A DNA stretch of 64,000 nucleotides from Cohnella sp. AR92 (GCF_003990975.1 NZ_RZJR01000003.1:124001-188000); one strand, 5' to 3'; numbered from the stretch's first letter, positions 8,219 through 17,031 are shown. Notes: a model not told the origin generated them from the sequence alone. Translations and numbers: made by a program.

Positions 8219-8258
8219 AGAAGGCGGATCAGGAGCTGACTCTCCCGATCCGCCTTCT
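8219..8258 (-). terminator. Intrinsic terminator after the LytTR gene
   Basis: A perfect 12-bp stem (8219-8230 with 8247-8258, arms AGAAGGCGGATC and GATCCGCCTTCT) lies 18 bp after the stop of the minus-strand LytTR gene. The following minus-strand bases are TGTTATG, a weak U-tract. Confidence 0.7.
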
Positions 8259-8276
8259 GTCTTAAGCGTTCATTCG

Positions 8277-8612
8277 TTAATTCGGCTTGCCCGAACGCTC
8301 GGTCAGCAGGTGCTTGATCATCTGCTGCTTGCGCTTCGATACCGGCAGCTTCTTGGAACCGGCCGAACTGTCTCCGAAGATGAGGTAATCCTCGGAGATA
8401 TCCGAGATCTTGTCGACATTGACGTAACAATCCGACGATACCCGGAAGAACGATTCATCCCGCAGAAGTCCGACTTTCTGTTCCGTGGACATTCTCTTCT
8501 TTATGTTGTAGTTGCGTCCGTGGAAGCTGATCAGGCCGTGCGTTCCGACTCTGAAGAAAAGCGAATCCTTGTGCGGCTCGAAAGTGTCGTAAAGATTCGA
8601 GGCTACGTCCAT
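8277..8612 (-). CDS. Stand-alone LytTR-type DNA-binding protein
   Basis: A 111-residue protein consisting of one LytTR DNA-binding domain: LFFRVGTHGLISFHGRNY at the start, then FFRVSSDCYVNVDKISDI and LPVSKRKQQMIKHLL, matching the beta-fold of AgrA/LytR regulators. There is no receiver domain, so it is not a classical response regulator; stand-alone LytTR proteins often control competence, bacteriocin or membrane-stress genes. Its neighbours across a divergent region are a MacAB-like export module. Its promoter carries an extended -10 and a cre-like box, suggesting catabolite control. Confidence 0.8.
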   Translation of the reverse strand: MDVASNLYDTFEPHKDSLFFRVGTHGLISFHGRNYNIKKRMSTEQKVGLLRDESFFRVSSDCYVNVDKISDISEDYLIFGDSSAGSKKLPVSKRKQQMIKHLLTERSGKPN

Positions 8613-8642
8613 CTTTCCAAATCCCCCTTTAGAAAGGTTGCT

Positions 8643-8664
8643 TGGTAGCGCTTACAGTATATCA
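8643..8664 (-). promoter_or_regulatory. LytTR gene promoter with a cre-like CcpA site
   Basis: On the minus strand TGATATACT (8656-8664) is an extended -10 element. Overlapping its downstream edge, TGTAAGCGCTACCA (8643-8656) matches the cre consensus TGWAANCGNTNWCA at 13 of 14 positions and would cover the transcription start near 8649, a position at which CcpA represses. Confidence 0.5.
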
Positions 8665-8769
8665 CAATATCCGCCGCCGGTAATCCCCTTTTGTAAGAAA
8701 AATTTAACGGAATTTTAACAATGGAAACAGCGATGATATTTAAGAACAATTTAGGATAACAGGATCAAA

Positions 8770-8799
8770 TTGACAACAATTACGAGTTGAAGGTAAGGT
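8770..8799 (+). promoter_or_regulatory. Possible sigma-A promoter of the export module
   Basis: TTGACA (8770-8775) is a perfect -35 box; the best -10 partner is TAAGGT (8794-8799) at an 18-bp spacing, only 3 of 6 matches. The rest of the 8613-8903 gap is AT-rich with no further element recognised. Confidence 0.45.
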
Positions 8800-8903
8800 T
8801 ATTTTGGGCATAGGAAGCAAGAGGAGCGGAGCTGATCATGCCTTTACTAAAGTCGTGTTTAGAATGCGTTTACAATACAGCGCCTAAGGAGGATTCGCAC
8901 GGA

Positions 8904-9596
8904 ATGGAGCTCCACGAAGCGAATATCATTCGCACGCAAGGATTGGCGCGTACTTTCGGCCGGGGCACCGGAGCGGTCAGGGTGCTGAGCGGCGTCGATC
9001 TCGACATCGCGGCGGGCAAGCTGATTGCGCTCAAAGGGCGTTCCGGTTCCGGCAAGACGACGCTGATCAACCTGCTCGGAGCGCTGGATCGGCCGACGGA
9101 AGGCAAGCTCTTGTTCGACGGCGCCGATCTGACGAGCATGACCGACCGGGAGAGGGATCAAGTGCGCCGAACGAAGATGGGCCTTATTTTCCAATCGTTT
9201 GCGTTATTCCCTCTAATGTCGGCCTACGAGAACGTGGAATTCGTCCTTCGCATCAGCGATTATCCGGCCAAAGAGAGGAAGGAAGCCGCGATCGGGGCGT
9301 TGGAGCAAGTCGGCCTGAAGTCGCGAATGCACCATCGGCCGTTCGAGCTTTCGGGCGGCGAACAGCAGCGAACGGCCATCGCGCGGGCGATCGCCCATAA
9401 GCCGAAGCTGCTGCTGGCGGACGAGCCTACCGCGGAGCTGGACAGCAAGACCGGCCTGCATATCATCAAGCTGTTCCGGGATCTGGTGTCGATCCACGGG
9501 ATCTCGATCGTGCTTACCACGCACGATCCCGCCATCATGGAGATCGTCGATCAAGTCTACGAATTGGAGGATGGACGAATTGTCGCTTCGAGATAG
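8904..9596 (+). CDS. ABC transporter ATPase, MacB/LolD type
   Basis: A 230-residue ATPase with Walker A GRSGSGKTT, Q-loop FQSFALFPLMSAYENVE, signature [15 protein letters not shown] and Walker [13 protein letters not shown], followed by the switch His in TTHDP. The sequence pattern is that of ATPases that drive FtsX-type permeases (MacB, LolD, BceA groups). I prefer the ATG at 8904, 11 bp after AAGGAGG (8886-8892), because it gives the normal family length; an in-frame ATG at 8838 with GGAG would add 22 AT-rich-coded residues. It overlaps the adaptor gene that follows. Confidence 0.88.
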   Translation: MELHEANIIRTQGLARTFGRGTGAVRVLSGVDLDIAAGKLIALKGRSGSGKTTLINLLGALDRPTEGKLLFDGADLTSMTDRERDQVRRTKMGLIFQSFALFPLMSAYENVEFVLRISDYPAKERKEAAIGALEQVGLKSRMHHRPFELSGGEQQRTAIARAIAHKPKLLLADEPTAELDSKTGLHIIKLFRDLVSIHGISIVLTTHDPAIMEIVDQVYELEDGRIVASR

Positions 9597-10632
9597 AAGA
9601 GAGCTAAGGATCGCTTTGACGGCAATTACGCTGGCCCTGGCCTTGGCGCTTTCCGGCTGCTCCTTGCTGCCCAAGGAGGAGGAAGCCCTTGCGCCGCCGT
9701 TGGTGAAGCCGGCGAAGGAGAGCTATCAAACGGTCAACGCGGAGAAAGGCGATATCGCGGTAACGATCAACGGAACCGCCTACTTCGAATCGGTGCACAC
9801 GGAGGTCGCGCAGTTCACCGGGACGGGCGGACGAATCAAAGACATCCTCGTCAGCTCGGGAGACGAAGTGAAGAAGGGGGACGTTCTCGTCCAGCTGGTG
9901 ATGGACGATCTGGACCTTCAGATGAAGGAGCAGGAACTCGCCCTGGAGAAAGCCAAGTACAACCTTAAGCAGACGAGGGCCAATCAGGACAGCGAGCCTG
10001 AAGTCGTCCGGATGGCGGCGCTTCAGACACAGATCGAACAGCTGAAGTACGACCGGCTTAAGGAGAAATACGACAACAAGCAGCTGGTGTCCGCTATCGA
10101 CGGGGTCGTTACCTTCGTCGAAGATCTCAAGCCGGGAGACTACGTGGATACGTACCAGACGCTCGTCATCGTAGCGGATCCGACGAAGCTTCGGCTGACG
10201 CTCGGGTTGGATTCCAGCGATAATCTCAATGGGGTAAGCGTCGGCTTCCCGGCGGAGGTCAACGTGAACAGCGACGGTCAAAAGGCGAAGCTCGCGGGCA
10301 AGGTGGTGCAGACGCCGGAATCCGCTCCGCAGACGCTTAACAAGGATTTGGCGGAGAAGTACGCGAGGACGCTCTATATCGGCGTAGATAAGCTTCCCGC
10401 AGGCGTGAGGATCGGAATGATGGCCAACGTGACGATCACGACGAAGAAGAAGGAAGGCATCGTCAAGATTCCGAGAAGCGGCCTGCGCAATTCGCTCGGA
10501 AGGACGTTCGTGCGGACGCTTGTAGACGGGTCGAAGCTGCGTGAGGTAGATGTCGAAGCCGGATTGTCCTCCGCAACCGAAGTCGAGATCGTGAACGGCC
10601 TGAAGGAAGGCGACGTGGTCGTCCTGCAGTAA
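9580..10632 (+). CDS. Lipoprotein membrane-fusion (MacA/HlyD-like) adaptor
   Basis: A periplasmic-adaptor-type protein anchored as a lipoprotein: hydrophobic signal then lipobox LALSGC, with the modified Cys at residue 27. It continues with a biotinyl-lipoyl-like half (GRIKDILVSSGDEVKKGDVLVQL), a coiled coil (about residues 105-145), the second lipoyl half (SAIDGVVTFVEDLKPGDYV) and beta-barrel segments. I prefer the TTG at 9580, 9 bp after GGAGG (9566-9570); the in-frame ATG at 9571 touches that site and would have no spacer. It overlaps the ATPase gene by 17 bp. In Gram-positives these adaptors work with an FtsX-type permease, here the next gene. Confidence 0.85.
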   Translation: MSLRDRRELRIALTAITLALALALSGCSLLPKEEEALAPPLVKPAKESYQTVNAEKGDIAVTINGTAYFESVHTEVAQFTGTGGRIKDILVSSGDEVKKGDVLVQLVMDDLDLQMKEQELALEKAKYNLKQTRANQDSEPEVVRMAALQTQIEQLKYDRLKEKYDNKQLVSAIDGVVTFVEDLKPGDYVDTYQTLVIVADPTKLRLTLGLDSSDNLNGVSVGFPAEVNVNSDGQKAKLAGKVVQTPESAPQTLNKDLAEKYARTLYIGVDKLPAGVRIGMMANVTITTKKKEGIVKIPRSGLRNSLGRTFVRTLVDGSKLREVDVEAGLSSATEVEIVNGLKEGDVVVLQ

Positions 10633-10666
10633 AGCTCCGACATCCTATAATCGGGGGGCTAAGTTT

Positions 10667-13570
10667 GTGGCCTTGTTCGTCATGATTCTGCGTAAAATGG
10701 TCAAAAACAAGTGGCTCGTCCTCAGCCTATTCTTGGGGATGGCCATCAGCGTGGCGCTCGTCAGCACGATGCCGATCTACTCCGAAGCGATTCTCTCGCG
10801 CATGCTGGTCAAGGAACTGGAGACGATGCAGCGCGATACCAACATCTACCCGGCTTCCTTATACGCCAAGGCTACCTTCTCTTCCGAAGAGCCCGAGAAG
10901 CGCCGGCAGATCTTGGAGAGCCTGGATGCTTATATGGCGGGCCAAGGAGCGGCCGCTTCTACCCTGCCCGTCATGGAGAAGGTCGTTCATCGGAACACGA
11001 GCACCTTCGATTCCTTGCCGCAAGACGCCGGCGATTCGGATCGGACGAAAGTTCGCTCCGTCCGTTTCTCGTCCATGTCCGGCTTGAAGAATCATATCAA
11101 ACTATTGGACGGAAGAATGCCGTCGCCGGAGCCGGTGGACGGCGTGTACGAGGTGCTTGTCACGGAAGAAGGTCTGAACAATCTGAAGACCGTGCTGGAC
11201 TCCGAGTTCGTTAGCGTCAACGATAAGGCGGCGGCCGGCACGCTTCGGTTCAAGCCGGTAGGCGTCTTCGAGAAGCTTCGCGACGACGACGTATACTTCT
11301 ACGTGCCCGGCATGTCGAATCTCAGCAATTCTTTAATGGTGGACGAAGGGCTGTTCACGCGCGATTTTGTAATCGGCAATAAGGTTAACGTCGCTAACAG
11401 CGTCTGGTATACGGTGCTGGACTATTCGAGAATGGAGCTTGGGCAAGTCGACAGCTTCGTGCAGGCAAGCAAGGATATGGAGAAGCAAGTCAAGCAGCGC
11501 GTCGGAGCCTTCCAGACCGATTTCAAGGCACCGGCACTGAAGACGATCGAGAGCTATCACCAGCGCGCCGCGAAGCTTCGAACTCTCATGTGGTCCTTGT
11601 TCGTTCCCGTGCTCATCATGCTGGGCTTCTATATGTTCATGGTGGCGAACCTGATCGCGAGCCGACAGAAGAACGAGATCGCGGTGCTGCGCAGCCGGGG
11701 AGCGGCTCGGTGGCAGATCGTCGCTTCTTTCGCAACGGAAGGAATACTGCTAAGCGCGGCCGCGCTCGCGGTCGGTCCGCCGATCGCCCTTCTCTTTACC
11801 AAGCTGCTCGGCGCCTCGAACGGCTTCCTGTCCTTCGTGTCGCGGGCTTCGCTGCTTGCCGGAATCACGCGGTCCGCCTATCTGTATGGAGCGATCGCGG
11901 CGGCGGCTTCGTTCCTCCTGCTGCTGATCCCCGTCCTGCTCGCGACCCGCGTCAGCATCGTCGGCCACAAGCAGCAGCTGGCCCGCCAGTCGAAGACGCC
12001 GCTCTGGCATAAGCTGTTCCTGGACGTCATCGCCGTAGCGATCGCCATATATGGCCTTTACGGCTTCCGAGAGCGATTGGATAACCTTAGAAGTCTAGGT
12101 CTGAATTCGACGGACCTGAATCTGGATCCGCTGCAATTCGTCGTGCCGGCGCTCTTCATCGTGGGATCGGGCCTGATCCTGCTGCGTCTGTATCCGTATA
12201 TGCTCCGCTTGATCTATTGGCTGGGACGGCGTTGGTGGAAGCCTTCGATGTACGCGACGCTTATTCAAGTGAGCCGGTCCAGCTCCCAATATCAATTCCT
12301 TATGGTATTCCTCATTCTGACGATCGCGACGGGCGTCTTCAGTGCCAGCGCCGCAAGAACCATCAACAGCAATACCGAGGACCGGATTCGGTACGCCAAC
12401 GGCGCGGATATCGTCCTGACCTCGTTCTGGCCGAACGACGCTCCGGCGCCCGGGGGTAGTTCCAATCCAATGGGAGGAGCGCCATCTGCCGCCGCTTCGG
12501 CTCCGGCTTTCGGCAATAAGAAGATCAACTATCTAGAACCGGCCTTCGACCCTTACGCGACTCTACCCGGAGTCGAGCATTCCGCCAAGGTGTTCACGAA
12601 GAAGGACGCGTACTTCTCCATGGGCGATGAATCGGCTAGCGTCACCTTGATGGGAATCGACACGGACGAATTCGGAATGACGACCTGGTTCCGGGACAGT
12701 CTGTTAAGCTATCCTCTTAACGATTATTTGAACCTGATCGCAATGGACTCGAAAGCGGTTCTAATCTCCAAGTCGCTGGCCGAGCAGAAGAATGTCAAGG
12801 TGGGGGACACGATCTGGATCGGCTGGACGGATACCGGCACGGCTTCCTTTGTCGTCTACGGGATCCTCGATTATTTTCCAACGTTCAATCCGAATCCTCC
12901 GGTCGGCTCCGTGGATGCCAGCGACGAGCAGACGAAGGCGAACGCCCCGATGCTGATCGTGGGCCACCTTCCGAGGATCCAGTTCCAGCTTGCTCTGGAG
13001 CCCTACGAAGTGTGGCTGAAGCTGAAGCCAGGCGCATCTTCGGAGAAGCTTTACGAAGCGATAGAGGAGAGGAAGCTCCCCGTCACCTCCGTGAAGAATA
13101 CGAGGCTGGATTGGAACCGCGCGAAGAACGACCCATTCCTTATGGCGATCAACGGAATTCTGACGCTGGGCTTCCTGATCTCGATCGCGGTCAGCTTTAC
13201 GGGATTCCTGCTCTACTGGATTCTATCGCTAAGAGGGAGGACGCTTCAGAACGGAATCATGAGGGCGATCGGGCTGTCCGTCAGGCAGATGGTCGGCATG
13301 CTCATCGTCGAGCAGCTCCTCACCTCCGGCCTTGCGGTGGCGATCGGCATTCTGGTCGGCAATCTGGCGAGCCTGCTGTACGTGCCCAACTTCCAGATCG
13401 CGTTCGACCCGAGCACGATGGTACCCCCGTTCAAGGTCATCTTCGATGCGATGGACTTCGCCCGATTGTATACGGTCGTTGCCGTCATGCTGCTTGCCGG
13501 GCTTGTCATCTTAGGAATGATGGTTTCCCGGACAAGAATTCATCAGGCGCTCAAGCTGGGGGAGGACTGA
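10667..13570 (+). CDS. FtsX-like ABC permease, large two-module form
   Basis: A 967-residue membrane protein with two FtsX permease modules. A first helix (about residues 13-33) and a long extracellular domain precede three helices around residues 305-425; a further extracellular domain (about residues 520-800) precedes the C-terminal three-helix FtsX domain with the LRGRTLQNGIMRAIGLSVRQM loop that contacts the ATPase. The duplicated layout resembles large MacB/BceB-like or LolCE-like permeases of Bacillota. GTG start at 10667 with GGGGGG 8 bp upstream. Substrate unknown; antimicrobial peptide or lipoprotein/peptide extrusion are both possible. Confidence 0.85.
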   Translation: MALFVMILRKMVKNKWLVLSLFLGMAISVALVSTMPIYSEAILSRMLVKELETMQRDTNIYPASLYAKATFSSEEPEKRRQILESLDAYMAGQGAAASTLPVMEKVVHRNTSTFDSLPQDAGDSDRTKVRSVRFSSMSGLKNHIKLLDGRMPSPEPVDGVYEVLVTEEGLNNLKTVLDSEFVSVNDKAAAGTLRFKPVGVFEKLRDDDVYFYVPGMSNLSNSLMVDEGLFTRDFVIGNKVNVANSVWYTVLDYSRMELGQVDSFVQASKDMEKQVKQRVGAFQTDFKAPALKTIESYHQRAAKLRTLMWSLFVPVLIMLGFYMFMVANLIASRQKNEIAVLRSRGAARWQIVASFATEGILLSAAALAVGPPIALLFTKLLGASNGFLSFVSRASLLAGITRSAYLYGAIAAAASFLLLLIPVLLATRVSIVGHKQQLARQSKTPLWHKLFLDVIAVAIAIYGLYGFRERLDNLRSLGLNSTDLNLDPLQFVVPALFIVGSGLILLRLYPYMLRLIYWLGRRWWKPSMYATLIQVSRSSSQYQFLMVFLILTIATGVFSASAARTINSNTEDRIRYANGADIVLTSFWPNDAPAPGGSSNPMGGAPSAAASAPAFGNKKINYLEPAFDPYATLPGVEHSAKVFTKKDAYFSMGDESASVTLMGIDTDEFGMTTWFRDSLLSYPLNDYLNLIAMDSKAVLISKSLAEQKNVKVGDTIWIGWTDTGTASFVVYGILDYFPTFNPNPPVGSVDASDEQTKANAPMLIVGHLPRIQFQLALEPYEVWLKLKPGASSEKLYEAIEERKLPVTSVKNTRLDWNRAKNDPFLMAINGILTLGFLISIAVSFTGFLLYWILSLRGRTLQNGIMRAIGLSVRQMVGMLIVEQLLTSGLAVAIGILVGNLASLLYVPNFQIAFDPSTMVPPFKVIFDAMDFARLYTVVAVMLLAGLVILGMMVSRTRIHQALKLGED

Positions 13571-13573
13571 CCG

Positions 13574-14458
13574 ATGATTCATTGCGACGGACTGGTGAAA
13601 ATCTACAAGGCGAACGATCTCGAGGTATTCGCGCTTCAGGGGCTGGATCTTCAGGTGGAGAGCGGCGAGCTGATGGCGATCATCGGGAACAGCGGGAGCG
13701 GCAAGTCCACCCTGCTCAACATGCTCGGAGGTTTGGACCGGCCGACGGCCGGCGTGCTTACCGTAGACGGCAAGGACATGCTGAAGATGACCGAGAGGGA
13801 GCTGGTGCGCTACAAGCGCCGCAGCGTCGGGTTCGTCTGGCAGAATAACGCGCGCAACTTGATTCCTTATCTGACCGCGCTCGAGAACGTGGAGCTCCCT
13901 ATCCTGTTATCCGGCCGGCGCAAGCGAATGCGCGCGCTGGAGCTTCTGGAAGCGGTCGGATTGCTGCACCGGGCGAACAACAAGCTGCATCAGCTGTCCG
14001 GCGGCGAGCAGCAGCGGGTGGCCATCGCGATCGCGTTAGCCAACCAGCCGAAGCTGCTTCTGGCGGATGAGCCGACGGGCTCCGTCGATTCGAAGATGGC
14101 GGATCAGATATTGGACCTATTCCGCGAGCTGAATCGAACGCTCGGCATCACCATTGTCATCGTCACGCACGATCCGCTGCTGGCGAAGAAAGTGGATCGG
14201 GTAGTGGCCATCCGCGACGGCAAGATCTCCTCGGAGATGCTCCGCCGCAAGTCTTACGCGGAAGAGCTGGCGGAGATCGAGCAAGGCATAAAGCAAGAAG
14301 AAGACTCCCACGTCGAATATGCTATACTGGATAAAGCAGGCAGACTGCAGGTTCCTTCCGGCTATCTCGAGTCGATCGGAATCGCGAACAGCAACAAAGT
14401 AAAGGTGGAGCTGGCGGACGGGAAGATCGTGCTGACTCCTCCCGACGAAGCTTCCTAA
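13574..14458 (+). CDS. ABC transporter ATPase with a C-terminal AbrB-like domain
   Basis: The first 230 residues are a MacB/LolD-type ATPase: Walker [10 protein letters not shown], signature [15 protein letters not shown], Walker [13 protein letters not shown], His in VTHDP. Residues 247-294 add a short domain, [19 protein letters not shown] followed by [17 protein letters not shown], which has the pattern of the swapped-hairpin AbrB/SpoVT fold (D-K-x-G-R-x-x-P, then G(I)-x-x-x-x-K-V-x-V-x-L-x-D-G-x-I-V-L). ATPases of this family normally stop near residue 230. It is the second ATPase of a four-gene operon and starts 3 bp after the permease stop. The AbrB assignment is from pattern, not from a search. 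Confidence 0.88.
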   Translation: MIHCDGLVKIYKANDLEVFALQGLDLQVESGELMAIIGNSGSGKSTLLNMLGGLDRPTAGVLTVDGKDMLKMTERELVRYKRRSVGFVWQNNARNLIPYLTALENVELPILLSGRRKRMRALELLEAVGLLHRANNKLHQLSGGEQQRVAIAIALANQPKLLLADEPTGSVDSKMADQILDLFRELNRTLGITIVIVTHDPLLAKKVDRVVAIRDGKISSEMLRRKSYAEELAEIEQGIKQEEDSHVEYAILDKAGRLQVPSGYLESIGIANSNKVKVELADGKIVLTPPDEAS

Positions 14459-14476
14459 GAACAGGGGCGATGATGC

Positions 14477-15001
14477 GTGGAATCATTAAAGTATCCTATC
14501 GGCAAGTTCCAGCAGGAAGGCGCGATTTCGACGGAGCAGAGAGAGCGCTGGATCGGTGACATCGAACGTCTTCCGGCGGAACTGAGAGCGGCGGTGGCCG
14601 GATTAACGGAAGAGCAGCTGGATACGCCTTATCGCGAAGGAGGCTGGACGCTTCGCCAGGTCGTGCATCATGTCGCCGACTCGCATTCGAACAGCTTTAC
14701 TCGCTTTAAGCTGGCTTTGACCGAGGAGAATCCGACAATCAAGCCTTACGAAGAGGGGGATTGGGCGAAGCTTGCCGACAGCAAGCTCCCGGTCGAGGTG
14801 TCGCTCGTCTGGTTAGAGGCTATGCATACCCGGTGGGTAACGCTGCTTCGCTCCATGACGGGAGCCGAGTACGCACGCACGTTCTTCCATCCGGGAAGCG
14901 GGGAGACGGTCCCGTTGGATCGGGCAACCGGCATGTATTCTTGGCATGGACGGCATCACACGGCACATATTGCTAGCCTTCGCGAGCGCATGGGCTGGTA
15001 A
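14477..15001 (+). CDS. DinB/YfiT-family metal-dependent transferase (putative bacillithiol transferase)
   Basis: A 174-residue four-helix DinB-fold protein. The His ligands are visible in [12 protein letters not shown] (about residues 60-71) and in the C-terminal [13 protein letters not shown]. This HH...HxxxH pattern and the length match YfiT/BstA enzymes, which transfer bacillithiol to electrophiles in Bacillota. GTG start at 14477, with AGGGG 9 bp upstream. It lies 18 bp after the AbrB-fused ATPase and may share its transcript. Substrate is unproven; electrophile detoxification would fit the neighbourhood. Confidence 0.85.
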   Translation: MESLKYPIGKFQQEGAISTEQRERWIGDIERLPAELRAAVAGLTEEQLDTPYREGGWTLRQVVHHVADSHSNSFTRFKLALTEENPTIKPYEEGDWAKLADSKLPVEVSLVWLEAMHTRWVTLLRSMTGAEYARTFFHPGSGETVPLDRATGMYSWHGRHHTAHIASLRERMGW

Positions 15002-15050
15002 GCCATATGCTTTGCGCTGCTATACGAGGCAATAAGCTGCCATGCGCCGC

Positions 15051-15237
15051 TCTAACGGAACTCACAGCCCTTATCTGCCCGATATATAGGCTTTCGAATA
15101 TCTAACGGAACTCAGCGACCTTATTCAAGAGAGAACGTCCCGTTTTGGTCCGTTTTACCGAAAATAACGTCTCTCGCTTCCGTTAGAATTTTAAATCAAG
15201 GTTTTGAGGCAGAATAACGTCTCTACGTTCCGTTAGA
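15051..15237. repeat. Palindromic island of four 25-bp repeats with 50-bp period
   Basis: Two direct copies (15051-15075, 15101-15125) begin TCTAACGGAACTCA. Two inverted copies (15163-15187, 15213-15237) end TTCCGTTAGA and begin AATAACGTCTCT. Each pair has a period of exactly 50 bp and the whole array is symmetric about 15144, so it can fold into nested hairpins. A lone core copy (TCTAACGGAA) also occurs at 1219-1228. This fills most of the gap between the two convergent genes; no gene is seen in it. Confidence 0.75.
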
Positions 15238-15253
15238 GCGCAAGGCAATCCCC

Positions 15254-15300
15254 AAAAACGTAAACCAGCGGCGCAGGGAAGTCCCCTGCGCCGCTGGTTT
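15254..15300 (-). terminator. Strong intrinsic terminator after adenosine deaminase
   Basis: A perfect 17-bp stem (15262-15278 with 15284-15300) and 5-nt loop; on the minus strand it is followed by ACGTTTTTGG. It begins 7 bp after the add stop and could act in both directions. Confidence 0.88.
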
Positions 15301-15306
15301 GCATGT

Positions 15307-16335
15307 TTAGATAGTAATCCCAAGCGCGGACAGCCTGCGGTCGAATTCCGCTCTCAGCTCGGCTTTCTCCGGCTCGGGAAGGAAAGCGGAGTCGATCCCG
15401 TTCCGCATCAAGCCTGCCAGCTCCTCGAGCGTAAAGCGGAAGCGGCTCGCCAGGGCTTCGCACTCCTGGGTCATCGAGGTGCCGGATACGGTCGGGTTAT
15501 CGGTGTTGACCGTAAGCAACAGCCCGCGTTCGAGGTAGTCCCGGATCGGATAGTCCTCCCAGCCGGATACCGCTTTGGTCTGGATATTGCTTGTCGGACA
15601 AAGCTCCAACGGGATTCGGCGCTCGCGCACGACTTCCAGCAGCTCGGGATCTTCCCGCAGCCGGACGCCGTGACCGATCCGAACGGCGCCGAGTCCGTCG
15701 ATCGCCTCCTTGACGTTGGCGGCGCCGCCGGCTTCCCCGGCGTGGATCGTCACCGGCAGGCCGAATTGCTTCGCCAGCGCGAACACTTCGCGGAAACGTT
15801 CGGGAGGGAAATTCGCTTCGTCTCCCGCCAGATCGACGGCGACCAATCCTTTTCCCAAGTATGAAGCGGCGGCCCGGATGACCTCCAGGTTCTCTTGAAC
15901 GGATTGATGCCTCATGCAGATGGCGATGACCCTCGCTTTGATTCCGCTGAGCCTTTCGCCTTCCCGCAGTCCTTCGATCACGCTCTCGATCGCTTCCGCC
16001 GCGGCTAAGCCGTTGCGCCCGTGAAGCAGAGGGGCGAAGCGCACCTCGATGTAGAAGCAGTTGTCGGCAGCGGCGTTCTGGACGATCTCCCGGGCGGCTC
16101 TCCTGAGCGATTCCCGATCCTGCAGGAACGGAAGGACAAAGTTGAACTTCTCCAGATATTCGATCAGACTCTTGCAGTCGGGTTCGACCTGCATGTACGG
16201 AAGGAGGCTTTCCCTGCTGGAAGCAGGCAAGGATACTCCTGTCGAGCCCGCCAGCTCCAATAAGGTCTGCGGGAGTATTCCGCCGTCCAGGTGCAAGTGC
16301 AAGTCGACCTTGGGCAAATCCTTGAATGGATGCAT
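15307..16335 (-). CDS. add: Adenosine deaminase
   Basis: A 342-residue zinc amidohydrolase that converts adenosine to inosine in the cytosol. All key motifs are present: KVDLHLHLDGG (two zinc His, residues 13 and 15), VTIHAGE (His and catalytic Glu), RIGHG (active-site His), LELCPTSN and VNTDNP (zinc Asp). The ATG at 16335 follows GGAGGGC. It sits back to back with the nucleoside hydrolase and nucleoside importer genes at 17-23 kb, so it probably serves purine nucleoside salvage. Confidence 0.93.
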   Translation of the reverse strand: MHPFKDLPKVDLHLHLDGGILPQTLLELAGSTGVSLPASSRESLLPYMQVEPDCKSLIEYLEKFNFVLPFLQDRESLRRAAREIVQNAAADNCFYIEVRFAPLLHGRNGLAAAEAIESVIEGLREGERLSGIKARVIAICMRHQSVQENLEVIRAAASYLGKGLVAVDLAGDEANFPPERFREVFALAKQFGLPVTIHAGEAGGAANVKEAIDGLGAVRIGHGVRLREDPELLEVVRERRIPLELCPTSNIQTKAVSGWEDYPIRDYLERGLLLTVNTDNPTVSGTSMTQECEALASRFRFTLEELAGLMRNGIDSAFLPEPEKAELRAEFDRRLSALGITI

Positions 16336-16386
16336 CCGTGATGCCCTCCTTTATGATCGCCGACGCCAATTGGCATCGATCAACCT

Positions 16387-16761
16387 TCATTTGGTTAATT
16401 TATCTTCCAATTGTCCACGATATAGATCGAAGGCATCGAGGCCCGACCAACCGCGGTCCTTCATGAGATTCTGGTATTGCAGCTTGATCGGCGTCAAGCG
16501 GGCGCGATATTTCGCTTTCTCGCCCTCGTCGTCGCAGGCGCGGATCAATTGCTCCAAGGAGACCATCTCTTTGCGAAGCTCGAGCTCGGGAGGAAGGGCG
16601 CCGGCGTTCTTCAGGATGCGGTAGCCGATTCTCAGCTCATCCGGGACGCCTTCCAGTTCATCCTTCGGCAGCGGCTTGCCCTTGCCCGGCAGGTCGGAGA
16701 AGCTTCCGTTCTCGATGGCTTCCCGAATGCGCTGCTCGGCGATCGAAGCGGTCCAATCCAA
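16387..16761 (-). CDS. DUF1992 (DnaJ-C28-like) protein
   Basis: A 124-residue soluble protein of the DUF1992 family, also seen in the eukaryotic DNAJC28 protein. It shows the family features AEQRIREAIENGSFSDLPGKGKPL and a Lys/Arg-rich helical C-terminus. I chose a TTG start at 16761 because AAAGGAGG lies 8 bp before it and the family begins about here (LDWTASIAEQRI); an in-frame ATG 31 codons upstream has no ribosome binding site. Molecular function is unknown. It lies 51 bp upstream of add on the same strand and may be co-transcribed with it. Confidence 0.8.
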   Translation of the reverse strand: MDWTASIAEQRIREAIENGSFSDLPGKGKPLPKDELEGVPDELRIGYRILKNAGALPPELELRKEMVSLEQLIRACDDEGEKAKYRARLTPIKLQYQNLMKDRGWSGLDAFDLYRGQLEDKLTK

Positions 16762-16902
16762 GCGTTCGTCCTCCTTTAGGGGATATAGGGATTCGGCGTG
16801 AGCTTTTATTGGATTGTAGCATGAGCGAAAGCATGAAGAAAGCGCAAATCGCATAGGCGTTCACATTCGCGTCACATTTTCTAACATAACTAAAAATTCA
16901 AT

Positions 16903-16931
16903 TGATTTTTTTTCACAATGAATAGATAATA
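16903..16931 (+). promoter_or_regulatory. Sigma-A promoter of the nucleoside utilisation operon
   Basis: TTGATT (16903-16908) and GATAAT (16926-16931) are spaced by 17 bp. A 7-bp inverted repeat (TTTCACA at 16912-16918, TGTGAAA at 16954-16960) brackets the -10 box and start site and could be a regulator site. The leader before the nucleoside hydrolase is about 95 nt; no purine riboswitch was recognised in it. Confidence 0.65.
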
Positions 16932-17031
16932 GACTCAATGTTATTTAACAAATGTGAAATTCCGATTTGAAATTATGTAACCGAAATGGCAAAATCTGCA
17001 ATACAAATGTCAGGTATTAGTGGAGGTCCGC

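Noticed and set aside
15051..15237. The regularly spaced repeats as a CRISPR array
   Set aside because: Only four units, two in each orientation, with symmetric arrangement; spacers of 25 bp and no cas genes. A CRISPR array has repeats in one orientation.
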